64,000 bases of DNA, taken from an uncultured Bacilli bacterium. GTDB lineage: Bacteria; Bacillota_I; Bacilli_A; ML615J-28; CAG-313. This document shows, piece by piece, positions 41,501-50,939 of this stretch. The notes under the pieces are model-generated. The model was not told the origin of the DNA, made no database searches, and saw nothing but the letters and a program-made list of their open reading frames with translations. The DNA is taken from contig CAKONV010000001.1 of NCBI GenBank assembly GCA_934098295.1, forward strand, positions 62,001 to 126,000, in the 5' to 3' direction. Position 1 is the first letter of the stretch. Every line of letters starts with the position of its first letter. A program made the position numbers and the translations under genes.

Positions 41501-42395
41501 TAACAACATTCATATTTACATCTGATTTAAATGCTGCATTCAATTTGTCACGAATTCCTTTCATTTCGGCATTATTCATAATTGATTTTACACCTTCATT
41601 AACAATATTACCATTTCCATCAGTATACCCCAAGAGACCTAATAATGCTTCAATTCTCCCTAACTTTGAACCATTATATGGAGTACCAATACTATAAATA
41701 GAGGCAACATTATATGGATGATCACTAGCATACATTATATTTGTTATTCCGCCTCTACTATGACCAACCAAATTTAGTCTTGGTAAATATCCAGACATTT
41801 GTTTGTATTGAAAAGAAATTGTATCAATAATATATTCAAATTCTTTATAAACAACATTGTTTGATTCCCCACTAAGATTACTATCAAAAACTATAATAAT
41901 ATGTTTACTAACATCATCAATCATTTCTGTTGGATGTCCACCATTAGATTCAAGATAATCTAAAGAATTATACTTAATAAGTGAAAAATTGTAAATGTTA
42001 TTTGATGCAGCACCTACTCCTGGACTATCAATTATTTTACAATTGCTCTTAGCAATATATAGTGTAGCATCACCACCTAATCTTTCAAAAATTTTATATA
42101 CTAATGATGATTCATTTAAAGCAAAACTCTTGCCATCATTTATTGTAGGATTATTACTCCAAAAATATCCCCTTGAACCAAATCCGTGTGTTAACACTGT
42201 AATACTTGGTTGTATATCAACATAATCTGCATAATCATTACATCCATAAAAATAATCATTATTATTTGAACTATATATTTTAGTATTTGTATGTAAATTA
42301 TTACTAGATGATGCTGACAAAGCATATTTACTTCTTGTAAAAATAAAAAATAAACTAAGTGTAATTAAAAATAAAAATATTTTTGCAATCTTCAT
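38589..42395 (-). CDS. Large secreted alpha/beta-hydrolase (lipase-like) protein with GLUG-like repeats
   Basis: A 1268-residue exported protein. Residues about 1-28 are a signal peptide. The N-terminal domain has the lipase pattern: oxyanion-hole segment VLTHGFGSRGYFW near residue 70, and nucleophile elbow LVGHSRGG near residue 210, in line with an alpha/beta-hydrolase. A long beta-rich middle follows. Near residues 1020-1200 come GLUG-like repeats (VGTVAGSSVDGTIKNCSV, FVGGICGLGNRIIDCSS, IGGVCGYIFGGAVVRCKT), often surface-binding. No LPXTG or anchor is seen. The genes on both sides encode related ABC transporters, which may export or respond to it. No strong ribosome binding site is adjacent to the ATG. 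Confidence 0.75.
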   Translation of the reverse strand: MKIAKIFLFLITLSLFFIFTRSKYALSASSSNNLHTNTKIYSSNNNDYFYGCNDYADYVDIQPSITVLTHGFGSRGYFWSNNPTINDGKSFALNESSLVYKIFERLGGDATLYIAKSNCKIIDSPGVGAASNNIYNFSLIKYNSLDYLESNGGHPTEMIDDVSKHIIIVFDSNLSGESNNVVYKEFEYIIDTISFQYKQMSGYLPRLNLVGHSRGGITNIMYASDHPYNVASIYSIGTPYNGSKLGRIEALLGLLGYTDGNGNIVNEGVKSIMNNAEMKGIRDKLNAAFKSDVNMNVVTYGSMTSMGLLKRLISDLQTNPKYQQKYGALIDKYIGTIKTIVNIADMNPTLAESCVKKIADLSEYTERWGINLYKAVLNVSKVNIEGDLTTEEVNDIISLMNIFNNEFVIMDDLFIDLDSQFGYGFDDDIEYNGFKRYVKLFVGSDYSENRADCSQPGITHNLEIMNPSIINNISSSIMLGYPNYTPTLLNFNYESISNIGTGKAFSLKNVFSSKLILNAENAKITVYKYDSNNALQKIAETHNSYEFKYKALEQYLFLIEDVGDTSVSLNIINNLVVGNNNNYLEQGDKEVYNVIVDKSGYYLISINNTDVVYSDDTLFKNTNFEYIYLRKDIVKKLYVKNTKNVFSYFCIKIYDPSDITLDDQISIDKNKKVLKFTNQFEFSVSYKLEMTWSTGIEYATIYSEYNVPISSVETKNYEKNYTFTLRSGQSCYIIFSSNNSNIKACVYINERQLRWKINDTVYDSVKILLPRGNNYDIQLLIVSSDGYVEYLSTYIITSSNNFTLSNDILIIYDDAMIGYDINIYPTKAPDFMLTIEIGLNNNDLEWIEENGDEFYLSWEDIKKFENVIVTISNNKHTNAKLTQDYSGVNIGKFDLTNILPKSIGCSTIHVVSFSLNGHEYVNGENITISDYVVNNLFASGTGSFTDNFIITCRRHLNNIRYAASEYLEDGETKYYIQSDFLIMNNIKVLNWEPIDVAMLSGTIKGIDSNIEIKNMIIEETKSDKHVGFIRKLSGGTIENLKFVDSSIKIKYSDNDKYTYVGTVAGSSVDGTIKNCSVEENCEIITAGCTNDDEKPIKNIFVGGICGLGNRIIDCSSGLTINSFGNIGGVCGYIFGGAVVRCKTSAKITLFHDNVALKDDSDNKSIGGLIGIAYSTNIVDITYEKLEIKYESNGKSTDKKLAPRMGLYIGTAVKLKVNGSLVTENNKNTEFEKFGIVDTGELVKVDNILFITKAYDQKKYTVYVYGKLD

Positions 42396-42481
42396 ATATT
42401 TTATAGCATAATTTTAATTTTGAATAAAATTTAAATTACGCCTCCCTCTCTCTAAAAAAATTATTAAATTATTTTGTTTTT

Positions 42482-44917
42482 TTAACATTCCCTATTTTTA
42501 ATCATTTTAACTACTTTCATTTTTCTTAATTTTAAGATAATAAATGTTGCGGTAAATAAATTCATAAACATGACTACCGAAATAATGACAAATGTATACC
42601 ACCATTTATAATAAATAAGATATAAATATTTATAAGTATCTTTGGTTGATATAAAATTGACAATTTTTAATGTTAAGAAAGTTGTAGATGCCGCAAGTAT
42701 TATCATCAAAATAGAAATTATAATTGTAAGTAAATAGTAAGTACTTATAATGTTTTTGTTTTTTATTCCTAAACCTTTTAATATACCAATTTTAATTTCA
42801 TCCTTTTTGATAGTTCTATTGATAAAATTATATATTATCAAACATGAAGTAATTGATAATATAATAAAAAATGGTAAAGAAAATTTTCTTGTTTCTAATA
42901 ATCCACTTTCAACATAATCTAATTCTGATGTTGCAATTTGTTTAGGTACTACTGAATATTCATTTAAGTCTTTTACAAATTCTTTTGTATTTAAGCTTTT
43001 ATCTTTTTTGATATAAATTTTAATGTTATTAATAGCATCATAAAAATTATTATAATTGTTTCTACTTAAAGAAACGATGGAAGAATAATAAGCATCATCC
43101 TTATTAACTATTATTCCTTTTATAATAAAGTCTTTGGTCATTGGATATTCATCTTTTTCAAATCTTTTGATTTTAAAGCTTACTTTTTCATTTATATGTT
43201 GGGGATAATTAATAATTTTATATTCATTAAAAGTATTACCTTCTATATAGTCATTAAAGCTATTAAGTTCACCAAAGATTTTATTATATAAATTTAAAGA
43301 AATATAAATTTCATCATCATTTAAGTTAGCTAAATTATCGGTTTTATCACTTTTTAATCTTTTTATTTTATTATCAGTTATAAGAAGCATTCTTTCTTTA
43401 TTAGTTGATAAAGGATCAAAACCATCATAACTATACAGAAAATCAAATTTTTGAGCAATTGGAATATCGTTAATGTTAATAGACATTTTATCACTTATAA
43501 TGCTACTTATGACGGAAAAACCAGTACCTCTATAAAATGTTTCATATTTAGAGTTTTCCAAATAAAAGAAAGAAAGCGACTCCATAAAGATTCTTTTGTA
43601 ATTATTTTTGGCATCATTTTTTGATGTTGTCAACAAATTAAAATTAGCTATATCTTTAATAATACCTGAGATTTTAACTAAAGAATCATTTTCTAATAAT
43701 AAATAAGTACCAATTAGTTTTTCATATTCAATTTCTTTATTTTGTTCATATTCAACTTTTTTTGTTTGATTTGCATCATAAAACAAATAACCACCACTTA
43801 TAGCATTATCAATGTAATAAACAAAAGTATATACACTATCTTCATCTAATTCTTGATAATCCCCTATAAATTCTAATCCAAAATTTTTTATATCATTTGA
43901 TGACTTTATAACACCATTCTTTATATAATTTAAATCTGGATATTTTTCCGTTATTAAAGAAAATAATGAATAATTAATGTTATTATCATGATAGATATCA
44001 TATTCTTTTAAAGAAAAAAAATCTATATCTTTACTTGATTTTAAGTTTTTGACATCTAAATCAACTCTAGAATAATCAACAACAAATAACATAATGGATA
44101 ATGATATAAAACATAAGAAAAGCACTAAAAAACTAAGAATAAAATCTATTTTATTAGTAAAAAGACTATCTAATGATAATTTTAGTTTCATATTGAAACT
44201 CAAATCACTAGTTCTTTTTTCTTTTAAAGAATCAATTTCTTCATTTTCTATTTCTTTTTCATCACTTACTACTTTACCACTTGATAATCTAATAATACGG
44301 TCTCCATAATTTTTTGCCAGTTCTTCATTATGAGTTACAATGACAACCAGTCTATTAAGGGATATTTTCTTTAAACACTCCATTACTTCAATTGCCATCT
44401 CATAATTAATTGATCCCGTTGGTTCATCAGCTAAAATAAACGATGAATCTTTTAATAACGCTCTAGCAATCGATACCCTTTTTCTTTCTCCCCCTGATAA
44501 TTCAAAAGGATATCTATCTAAATAACCATTTAATCCAACTAAAGATAATACTTCATTAATCCGTTTATTATTGTTTTCTTTATTATCACTAAAACAAACC
44601 AAAGATAAATTATCTTTTACACTCATCGTATCAATTAAATTGTAATCTTGAAAAATAAAACCTACATAATTAGACCTATAATCATCTAAAGCTCCTTCCT
44701 TTTTATTAAGCACTTCCCCATCTATTAAAATATCCCCACTACTAGGAGTATCTAATCCACCTAATAAATTTAATAAAGTTGTTTTACCACTTCCCGATGG
44801 TCCTAAAACAAACACTAATCCCCTATTACTAAACTTAAGATTAACATCATCTAACGCAATCGCTTCTTTCCTACTGTTAGCTTTATATACCTTCCTTATA
44901 TTCTTTAGTTCTATCAT
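42482..44917 (-). CDS. ABC transporter, fused ATPase and FtsX-type permease (copy B)
   Basis: An 811-residue fusion closely related to the 36043-38559 gene. The ATPase has Walker A GPSGSGKTT, signature LSGGERKR and Walker B FILADEPTGSIN. A membrane segment near 260, a large extracellular domain, and three C-terminal segments (KKDEIKIGILKGLGI) complete the MacB/FtsX layout. It is the first gene of the ABC-hydrolase-ABC set, with about 86 bases before the hydrolase gene. The signature keeps basic residues, unlike copy A. The role is probably envelope stress, peptide defence or release of the hydrolase. Confidence 0.86.
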   Translation of the reverse strand: MIELKNIRKVYKANSRKEAIALDDVNLKFSNRGLVFVLGPSGSGKTTLLNLLGGLDTPSSGDILIDGEVLNKKEGALDDYRSNYVGFIFQDYNLIDTMSVKDNLSLVCFSDNKENNNKRINEVLSLVGLNGYLDRYPFELSGGERKRVSIARALLKDSSFILADEPTGSINYEMAIEVMECLKKISLNRLVVIVTHNEELAKNYGDRIIRLSSGKVVSDEKEIENEEIDSLKEKRTSDLSFNMKLKLSLDSLFTNKIDFILSFLVLFLCFISLSIMLFVVDYSRVDLDVKNLKSSKDIDFFSLKEYDIYHDNNINYSLFSLITEKYPDLNYIKNGVIKSSNDIKNFGLEFIGDYQELDEDSVYTFVYYIDNAISGGYLFYDANQTKKVEYEQNKEIEYEKLIGTYLLLENDSLVKISGIIKDIANFNLLTTSKNDAKNNYKRIFMESLSFFYLENSKYETFYRGTGFSVISSIISDKMSININDIPIAQKFDFLYSYDGFDPLSTNKERMLLITDNKIKRLKSDKTDNLANLNDDEIYISLNLYNKIFGELNSFNDYIEGNTFNEYKIINYPQHINEKVSFKIKRFEKDEYPMTKDFIIKGIIVNKDDAYYSSIVSLSRNNYNNFYDAINNIKIYIKKDKSLNTKEFVKDLNEYSVVPKQIATSELDYVESGLLETRKFSLPFFIILSITSCLIIYNFINRTIKKDEIKIGILKGLGIKNKNIISTYYLLTIIISILMIILAASTTFLTLKIVNFISTKDTYKYLYLIYYKWWYTFVIISVVMFMNLFTATFIILKLRKMKVVKMIKNREC
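44246..44398 (-). repeat. 153-bp segment nearly identical to 37888-38040
   Basis: Copy B of the direct repeat in the ATPase domain of the paralogous ABC transporters. Confidence 0.85.
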
Positions 44918-44962
44918 TAGTTTGTTTTCCTTTATGATTAGTTAATTTTATTATTTTACTTA

Positions 44963-46516
44963 CTATGCTGCTTGCTTTTCTTCTTTGGAAAAAATTTCTT
45001 TAATTTTTAAATTTACATTTTCAAACAAGTCATCCGCATTACCAGTATTTATGATAACGTGAAATCTATTTTTATCTTCATATTTATCTAAATTTAGATT
45101 TTTTAAACATTCTTCTTTAGCCTCATCACAATACATTTTTTCATCATTAACAACGTCTTCTTCATATTTACAATATATTATTGTATTTCCTTTTAAATAA
45201 TACTCTTTTAAAAAACAACAAATGTGGTTATCATTCTTTGTTAAACTATAACCTATAATAATCAAAATTTCTGATGATTCTAAAGCCTTTAAGAAGTTAT
45301 TGTATTCTATTATTTGTTTTGGATGAATTATTGGCTTAATTGGTGATTGTGTCATAATAAATGGAAAATAATCAATTGGTTTAAGTTTCTTTTCATCTCG
45401 TATATCAAATACTTCATTTTCATTACTTCTTTCAAAAAGAGATAATTTGCCCGACAAATAAATTGATTTTTTGGGCTCATCTTGCTTATTATCGCATTTG
45501 CCATTATTATTCTCTTTTCTGTCAAAATATAACTCCATAAATGGTGTGTAATTTGTTGTTATAACCGAATGCAATTTCCAATTATCAAAATCTTTTGAAG
45601 AAAATATTTCATAATAATTTTTGTTTTCATTATTGTCATTATTATCATTTTTTTTATTATTTTCATAGTTCTTAAGAAACTTCTCATCATATATTTCAGT
45701 TATAATTGCTTTTAAATTAGAAAATACATTAAAATAGTAATCTTGTTTATCTTTATCTAATTCATATTTTTTTATTAATTCATCATCTTTCTCTATTATT
45801 TTATCAATTATTGAAAAAAAAGACGACCAATAATAATTAAATAACCGGCTATACCGAAAATTATCATTTTTATTTAATCCCATTAGCGTTGCAAAATCAC
45901 GTTCCAAACATCCTGCAAATTCCAAATCGCTGTTCTTAAGTTCATTAATAAATTCATTCTGTATTTTACTATTATCGGTTACATTATCAACATGTTGTTT
46001 ATCTTTGTTTGAATTTTCACTATTATCGGTTACAATATCGCTATATATTTCTTCTACCAATTTGTCAAATTTTTCTTTATCAGTCTTCTCTCCATCTTTT
46101 TCCATCTTATTTTTACTTATATCTTCTATTCTATCGTTTTTTAAAATTCGAATTAATAATTCTTTTACATATTCTTCTTTTATGTCTTTTACATTTTCTT
46201 CTATTATTTTTCTTTTTTGATTATAATATGCAACCAAATTATTTATGTCTTTTTTGTTTTTATTATCATCAAGTAAATAAATTGTTTTTAATGTTCTAAA
46301 AATCATATCTTTAAATACATTACTGTTTTTTTTAAAAAGAAAATCTTCTCTATACTTATCATACGCACCAACATTGTTTAATCCAGTGGTCATTTTATTG
46401 TTTCTAAAAAATAAACTTTTTATTATAAAATCACTACCATTAATCATTCCAAAACATGCTTCTGCCCCAGCACCAAAAAATAAACTTACACAATTATTTT
46501 TTTTATCATCACCCAT
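44963..46516 (-). CDS. SIR2-like (sirtuin-fold NADase candidate) protein
   Basis: About 517 residues. The N-terminal motif LFFGAGAEACFGMINGSDF is the SIR2 GAGAS-x-x-x-G nucleotide loop. Further SIR2 blocks are VITTNYTPFME (TTN-Y-D-like), YLSGKL, and IIIGYSLTKNDNHI. A long charged insertion, rich in Lys, Asp and Asn (about 80-230), is unusual. Defence-linked SIR2 proteins deplete NAD+ in several anti-phage systems. The TTG at 46537 is in frame, but I prefer the ATG at 46516. It follows the Cap15-like gene by about 40 bases, so it is probably the third gene of the CBASS-like operon. Confidence 0.78.
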   Translation of the reverse strand: MGDDKKNNCVSLFFGAGAEACFGMINGSDFIIKSLFFRNNKMTTGLNNVGAYDKYREDFLFKKNSNVFKDMIFRTLKTIYLLDDNKNKKDINNLVAYYNQKRKIIEENVKDIKEEYVKELLIRILKNDRIEDISKNKMEKDGEKTDKEKFDKLVEEIYSDIVTDNSENSNKDKQHVDNVTDNSKIQNEFINELKNSDLEFAGCLERDFATLMGLNKNDNFRYSRLFNYYWSSFFSIIDKIIEKDDELIKKYELDKDKQDYYFNVFSNLKAIITEIYDEKFLKNYENNKKNDNNDNNENKNYYEIFSSKDFDNWKLHSVITTNYTPFMELYFDRKENNNGKCDNKQDEPKKSIYLSGKLSLFERSNENEVFDIRDEKKLKPIDYFPFIMTQSPIKPIIHPKQIIEYNNFLKALESSEILIIIGYSLTKNDNHICCFLKEYYLKGNTIIYCKYEEDVVNDEKMYCDEAKEECLKNLNLDKYEDKNRFHVIINTGNADDLFENVNLKIKEIFSKEEKQAA

Positions 46517-46557
46517 ATTTTCTAATTTACCTCTCAATTTCTAATAAATCTATAAAT

Positions 46558-47115
46558 TTATTCTTTTTCCTTTTTCTTATTTTTTATTAGTTGCATTCTT
46601 CCATTTGTATAATTGTTTGTCCAATATTCACCTTCCAAATTATTAACATCTTTAATCATTAATTTTGCGGAACCTAGCTGATCCCTATTTTTTTCTCTAA
46701 ACTCTTTTTTTGTTGAGGTTTTATAAACGTATACTAGATATTTTCTATCATGTTCTGTTTCTATCCGACCCAATATAGAGTAACTATTAGTCTCATCACT
46801 ATCTAAATTTACTCTAACATTAAAAACATTTTGTCTAATAGATACTTTCGTTTCTTTGCGTAATTCTTTTTTTGTTTTTTTATCTTCATAAATAATGCTG
46901 CATTTCCATTCTCCGTATATACGTGGAATCCCCAAAAAATTAATTAACTTCCATAAACAATTACAATAACTTACAATTAAAAATTCAGAAATTGAAGCTA
47001 CTGTAGATAATATTTTTAATAATGCCAATGAATCACTAGTGTAAGTTAAAACAGTAAAAATGGCAGTAACTATTATAACAATCCAAACACAAATTTTAAG
47101 CAACTTTTGTTCCAT
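46558..47115 (-). CDS. Cap15-like two-TM beta-barrel protein (CBASS effector candidate)
   Basis: A 185-residue protein. Two hydrophobic segments lie at about 6-24 and 29-51. A beta-rich cytoplasmic domain then starts at YGEWKCSIIYED and ends GEYWTNNYTNGRMQLI. This is the layout of Cap15 (the SMODS-associating 2TM beta-strand-rich family), which on binding cyclic nucleotide oligomerises and disrupts the inner membrane. The start overlaps the end of the CD-NTase reading frame by 20 bases and has GGAG 7 bases upstream, so it is translationally coupled. Confidence 0.72.
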   Translation of the reverse strand: MEQKLLKICVWIVIIVTAIFTVLTYTSDSLALLKILSTVASISEFLIVSYCNCLWKLINFLGIPRIYGEWKCSIIYEDKKTKKELRKETKVSIRQNVFNVRVNLDSDETNSYSILGRIETEHDRKYLVYVYKTSTKKEFREKNRDQLGSAKLMIKDVNNLEGEYWTNNYTNGRMQLIKNKKKEKE

Positions 47116-48069
47116 AACTAGACTCCAAGCTTTTTTTCATCAGCCTAATAAAACTTTTGTATTTTTGTATTTTATTATTGGGATTTTCAAATATTTTCAA
47201 TAACTCATTTGTTTCGTAAAAATTTATAAATTCATGATTTTGTAAATAATACAATACATTATTAGTTATTTGTTTTATAGAAATCTCACCACTATTTGAA
47301 CTAAAATAACTATTAGGAACGTTATATGTTAAACATTCTATCGCATAAGATGATATATAATCTTCATATTCCTTATATTCATCTAATAAATCATTTTTTA
47401 TGTTTTTTAGCACTCTAACAATTTTTTTATAATAATATGAAGTTTCTTTATTCTTTTTAATACTATTTATTCTTGATTGTTCTGGATAATTTATAATTTC
47501 TCTGTTATCATTTGTTTTAATTAAAACACCATAAATGTAATTATTTGGATCGCAATATCTATCATTTTCATAGTTACGATATCTTAGTGAAGGAACAATG
47601 TCCATGTCTTTATTACTAGTTTGATGCCTTCAATAAAGATACATTTATTTTTATTCTTAACATTGTGTCCTAAATTCTTTATATGATTAAAAAAATCTTG
47701 CTTAAATTCCAATATATTAAACGTACTAGAAGTAAAACCATATGATGTTCTATTTCTACCATTTGGATATTGTGCTATAAATGTTGATTCACAAATCATT
47801 GCAATGTCAACATCACTATCTTTCTTTACACATGTACCATTACCATAAGATCCTTGAAGAAATACTGTAAATTCTAAATTATCTTTTCTTATATGATATC
47901 TGTAGTTTAAATCTTCTTCATCAATTTCATCAAAATTTTTCTTTGTCATTGAAAATCCATATTTTTTTAAAAGATTTTCAAAAATTCTAATGGTACGCTC
48001 ACATTGCTCTTTTTCGGAATCACTTAAACCTTTTGAATATAAATTTATTCTTTCTTCAGTATAATACAT
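47096..48069 (-). pseudogene. CD-NTase (CBASS nucleotidyltransferase), frameshifted
   Basis: Two overlapping frames together make a cyclic-oligonucleotide synthase of about 320 residues. The first frame (47584-48069) has FLQGSYGNGTCVKKD with GS at 73-74, and SDVDIAM with the first two catalytic Asp. The second frame (47096-47605) resumes with NKDMDIVPSLRYRNY, which supplies the third Asp, then the helical C-terminal lobe. The switch is near 47612-47616, around AGTAATAAAG; one base is missing or extra. Without correction the third Asp and the whole C-terminal lobe are lost. No slippery heptamer is evident. Ribosome binding site AAGGAG. It may be a genuine mutation or a sequencing/assembly error. 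Confidence 0.8.
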
Positions 48070-48224
48070 AAAGCTATATCTCCTTAAATTAATTAATTTT
48101 TATCCCCTATAATTACCCTTTTTCCTATATAAACCACTATGGTCCATTAGTTTTAAAATTCATCTTCATTCTTCTCCTCACACTTATATATACCGCAAAG
48201 AATTGTTTTTTCTGACAAAAAATT

Positions 48225-48271
48225 AAAAAAAAGTCAAAAAAGGTTTAATTTTAAACTTTTTTTGACTTTTT
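48225..48271 (-). terminator. Terminator downstream of the 358-residue secreted protein gene
   Basis: Long A/T-rich stem: GTTTA at 48243-48247 pairs with TAAAC at 48252-48256, extended by A-T pairs and GTC/GAC. An A run at 48225-48232 gives a U run on the minus strand. Confidence 0.6.
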
Positions 48272-48298
48272 TCATGTATGTTGTTATTTAATTTTTTC

Positions 48299-49375
48299 CT
48301 AGTTTTTATAAAAAACTAAAATATTATCATATATTACAATTCTTTTATTTTTTAACATTTGGTTATAAATTGAAGAACTACTTTCATAATTCGAATGAAT
48401 ACAAATTACATAATCACAAGTACTAACCTCTGTTTTTGAACCAGCACCAATATAATTTTCAATAGAGTAACAATTATCTTCACCTTTAGTTAAGCATATT
48501 TTGTAACAATCATTTTGAAATGCTGCCTTAGTTGAATATTCATTATAACTAAATAAGAATATATTATCTTTATAGTTACTACTTACCATTTTTTCATTAG
48601 AGGTAATGGTTGCATAACTAGCACTAGAAATATAATTAATGGTAGTATTTTCACTTATTGTAAGATTTAAAGTAGAATCATTATATAATTTATTGTTACA
48701 AATCCAGTATGGATTTGTATCACTTTCATTACTATTAAGTGATAGTACTGTACCTTCATATAAATAATCATGGTTAAAACCATCATTTAATTTTATGCCA
48801 CTAGTATCTACTCGGTACCAATTACCATTAAAAGGTGTAGTAGTATTTTTACCTATTACTTTTTGGACATTTGTAGCATACTCTAAAAATGATTTATATA
48901 ATGCTATTTGATCAGTTGTAGAGGATTCGTTGTTTATTCCTACTTGATAGTATTCTAAAATGCTGTATTTTTCTACTTTTGAATAGTAATCTTCATTATT
49001 AATATTAATATAGGCTCTTGCGTAAATGTTTTTGTCGATGTCTTTAACGGAATTACCTGTTACTCTAAATATTAGTTTTCCATCTAATATTTCTTTAGTA
49101 TCATATTTTTCACTATAATTTTTTATAGTGTAATCATTAGTAACATTTCTCCAAACTAGTAGTTTTACATTATCAAGATTTTCATCACTAATGTTTTCAT
49201 AGGATATAGCGTAAAGTAATTCAATGTTTTCTTTATAACTGATGTTATGAGCATCGATATTAAGAACTGGTGATGTTAATGAATCAGCTTTAATAATATA
49301 ATTCTTTAACACTATGACTAGTGTTAAGGGAATTATTAAGATAATCATACAAATAACAAGGGATAATTTTTTCAT
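48299..49375 (-). CDS. Membrane-anchored or secreted protein of unknown function
   Basis: A 358-residue protein. A hydrophobic segment at about 3-25 (LSLVICMIILIIPLTLVIVL) is a signal peptide or anchor. The exported part is rich in Asn, Ser and Tyr and predicted beta-rich; a Cys cluster appears late (NDCYKICLTKGEDNC). No family recognised. The ATG at 49384 abuts the ribosome binding site GAGGG, so the ATG at 49375 is chosen. It overlaps by one base the stop of a 53-residue gene upstream (TAATG), giving coupling. Confidence 0.65.
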   Translation of the reverse strand: MKKLSLVICMIILIIPLTLVIVLKNYIIKADSLTSPVLNIDAHNISYKENIELLYAISYENISDENLDNVKLLVWRNVTNDYTIKNYSEKYDTKEILDGKLIFRVTGNSVKDIDKNIYARAYININNEDYYSKVEKYSILEYYQVGINNESSTTDQIALYKSFLEYATNVQKVIGKNTTTPFNGNWYRVDTSGIKLNDGFNHDYLYEGTVLSLNSNESDTNPYWICNNKLYNDSTLNLTISENTTINYISSASYATITSNEKMVSSNYKDNIFLFSYNEYSTKAAFQNDCYKICLTKGEDNCYSIENYIGAGSKTEVSTCDYVICIHSNYESSSSIYNQMLKNKRIVIYDNILVFYKN

Positions 49376-49536
49376 TAGTGCCATCCCTCACTATCTTCAT
49401 CATCATAGATGAATTTTTTTAAGTTTTCATTGTTAATGCCAGTATCAGTACTAGAGTCAGTAATAATATCACTACTTGTAAAATAGAATATTTCTATTGT
49501 TGCAGGTATATAAGTTTTTTTAGTTTTTTGTTTCAT
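49375..49536 (-). CDS. Small 53-residue protein, unknown function
   Basis: An ATG at 49536 opens a 53-codon frame ending in a TAA that overlaps the next start codon (TAATG). The peptide begins MKQKTKKTYIPATIEIFYF and continues SSDIITDSSTDTGINNENL; the C-terminus is acidic (DDEDSEGWH). The pattern of a basic start, Pro-x-x-Ile-Glu-x-x-x-Phe and then Asp-Ile-Ile-Thr-x-Ser recalls small proteins common in gut Firmicutes. A weak ribosome binding site (GAGAAAG) precedes it. The overlap with the secreted-protein gene makes it likely to be real. Role unknown. Confidence 0.55.
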   Translation of the reverse strand: MKQKTKKTYIPATIEIFYFTSSDIITDSSTDTGINNENLKKFIYDDEDSEGWH

Positions 49537-49566
49537 TTTCTTTCTCGTTTTTTTTGTTTTTAATTT

Positions 49567-50904
<1,338 letters not shown>

Positions 50905-50939
50905 TTAACTCCAATAAATTTGTTTTTTATTTTATATTA

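Noticed and set aside
42396..42481. A missed start for the lipase-like gene near the strong GGGAGGCG at about 42440
   Set aside because: An in-frame stop lies between that site and the ATG at 42395, and no alternative start codon follows it at normal spacing.
47584..47630. Programmed ribosomal frameshift in the CD-NTase
   Set aside because: No slippery heptamer, internal Shine-Dalgarno or following hairpin was visible near the switch point.
48070..48170. Tiny frames (8-15 codons) upstream of the CD-NTase
   Set aside because: One has a plausible GAGGAG, but they are too short to support and show no overlap with the next gene.
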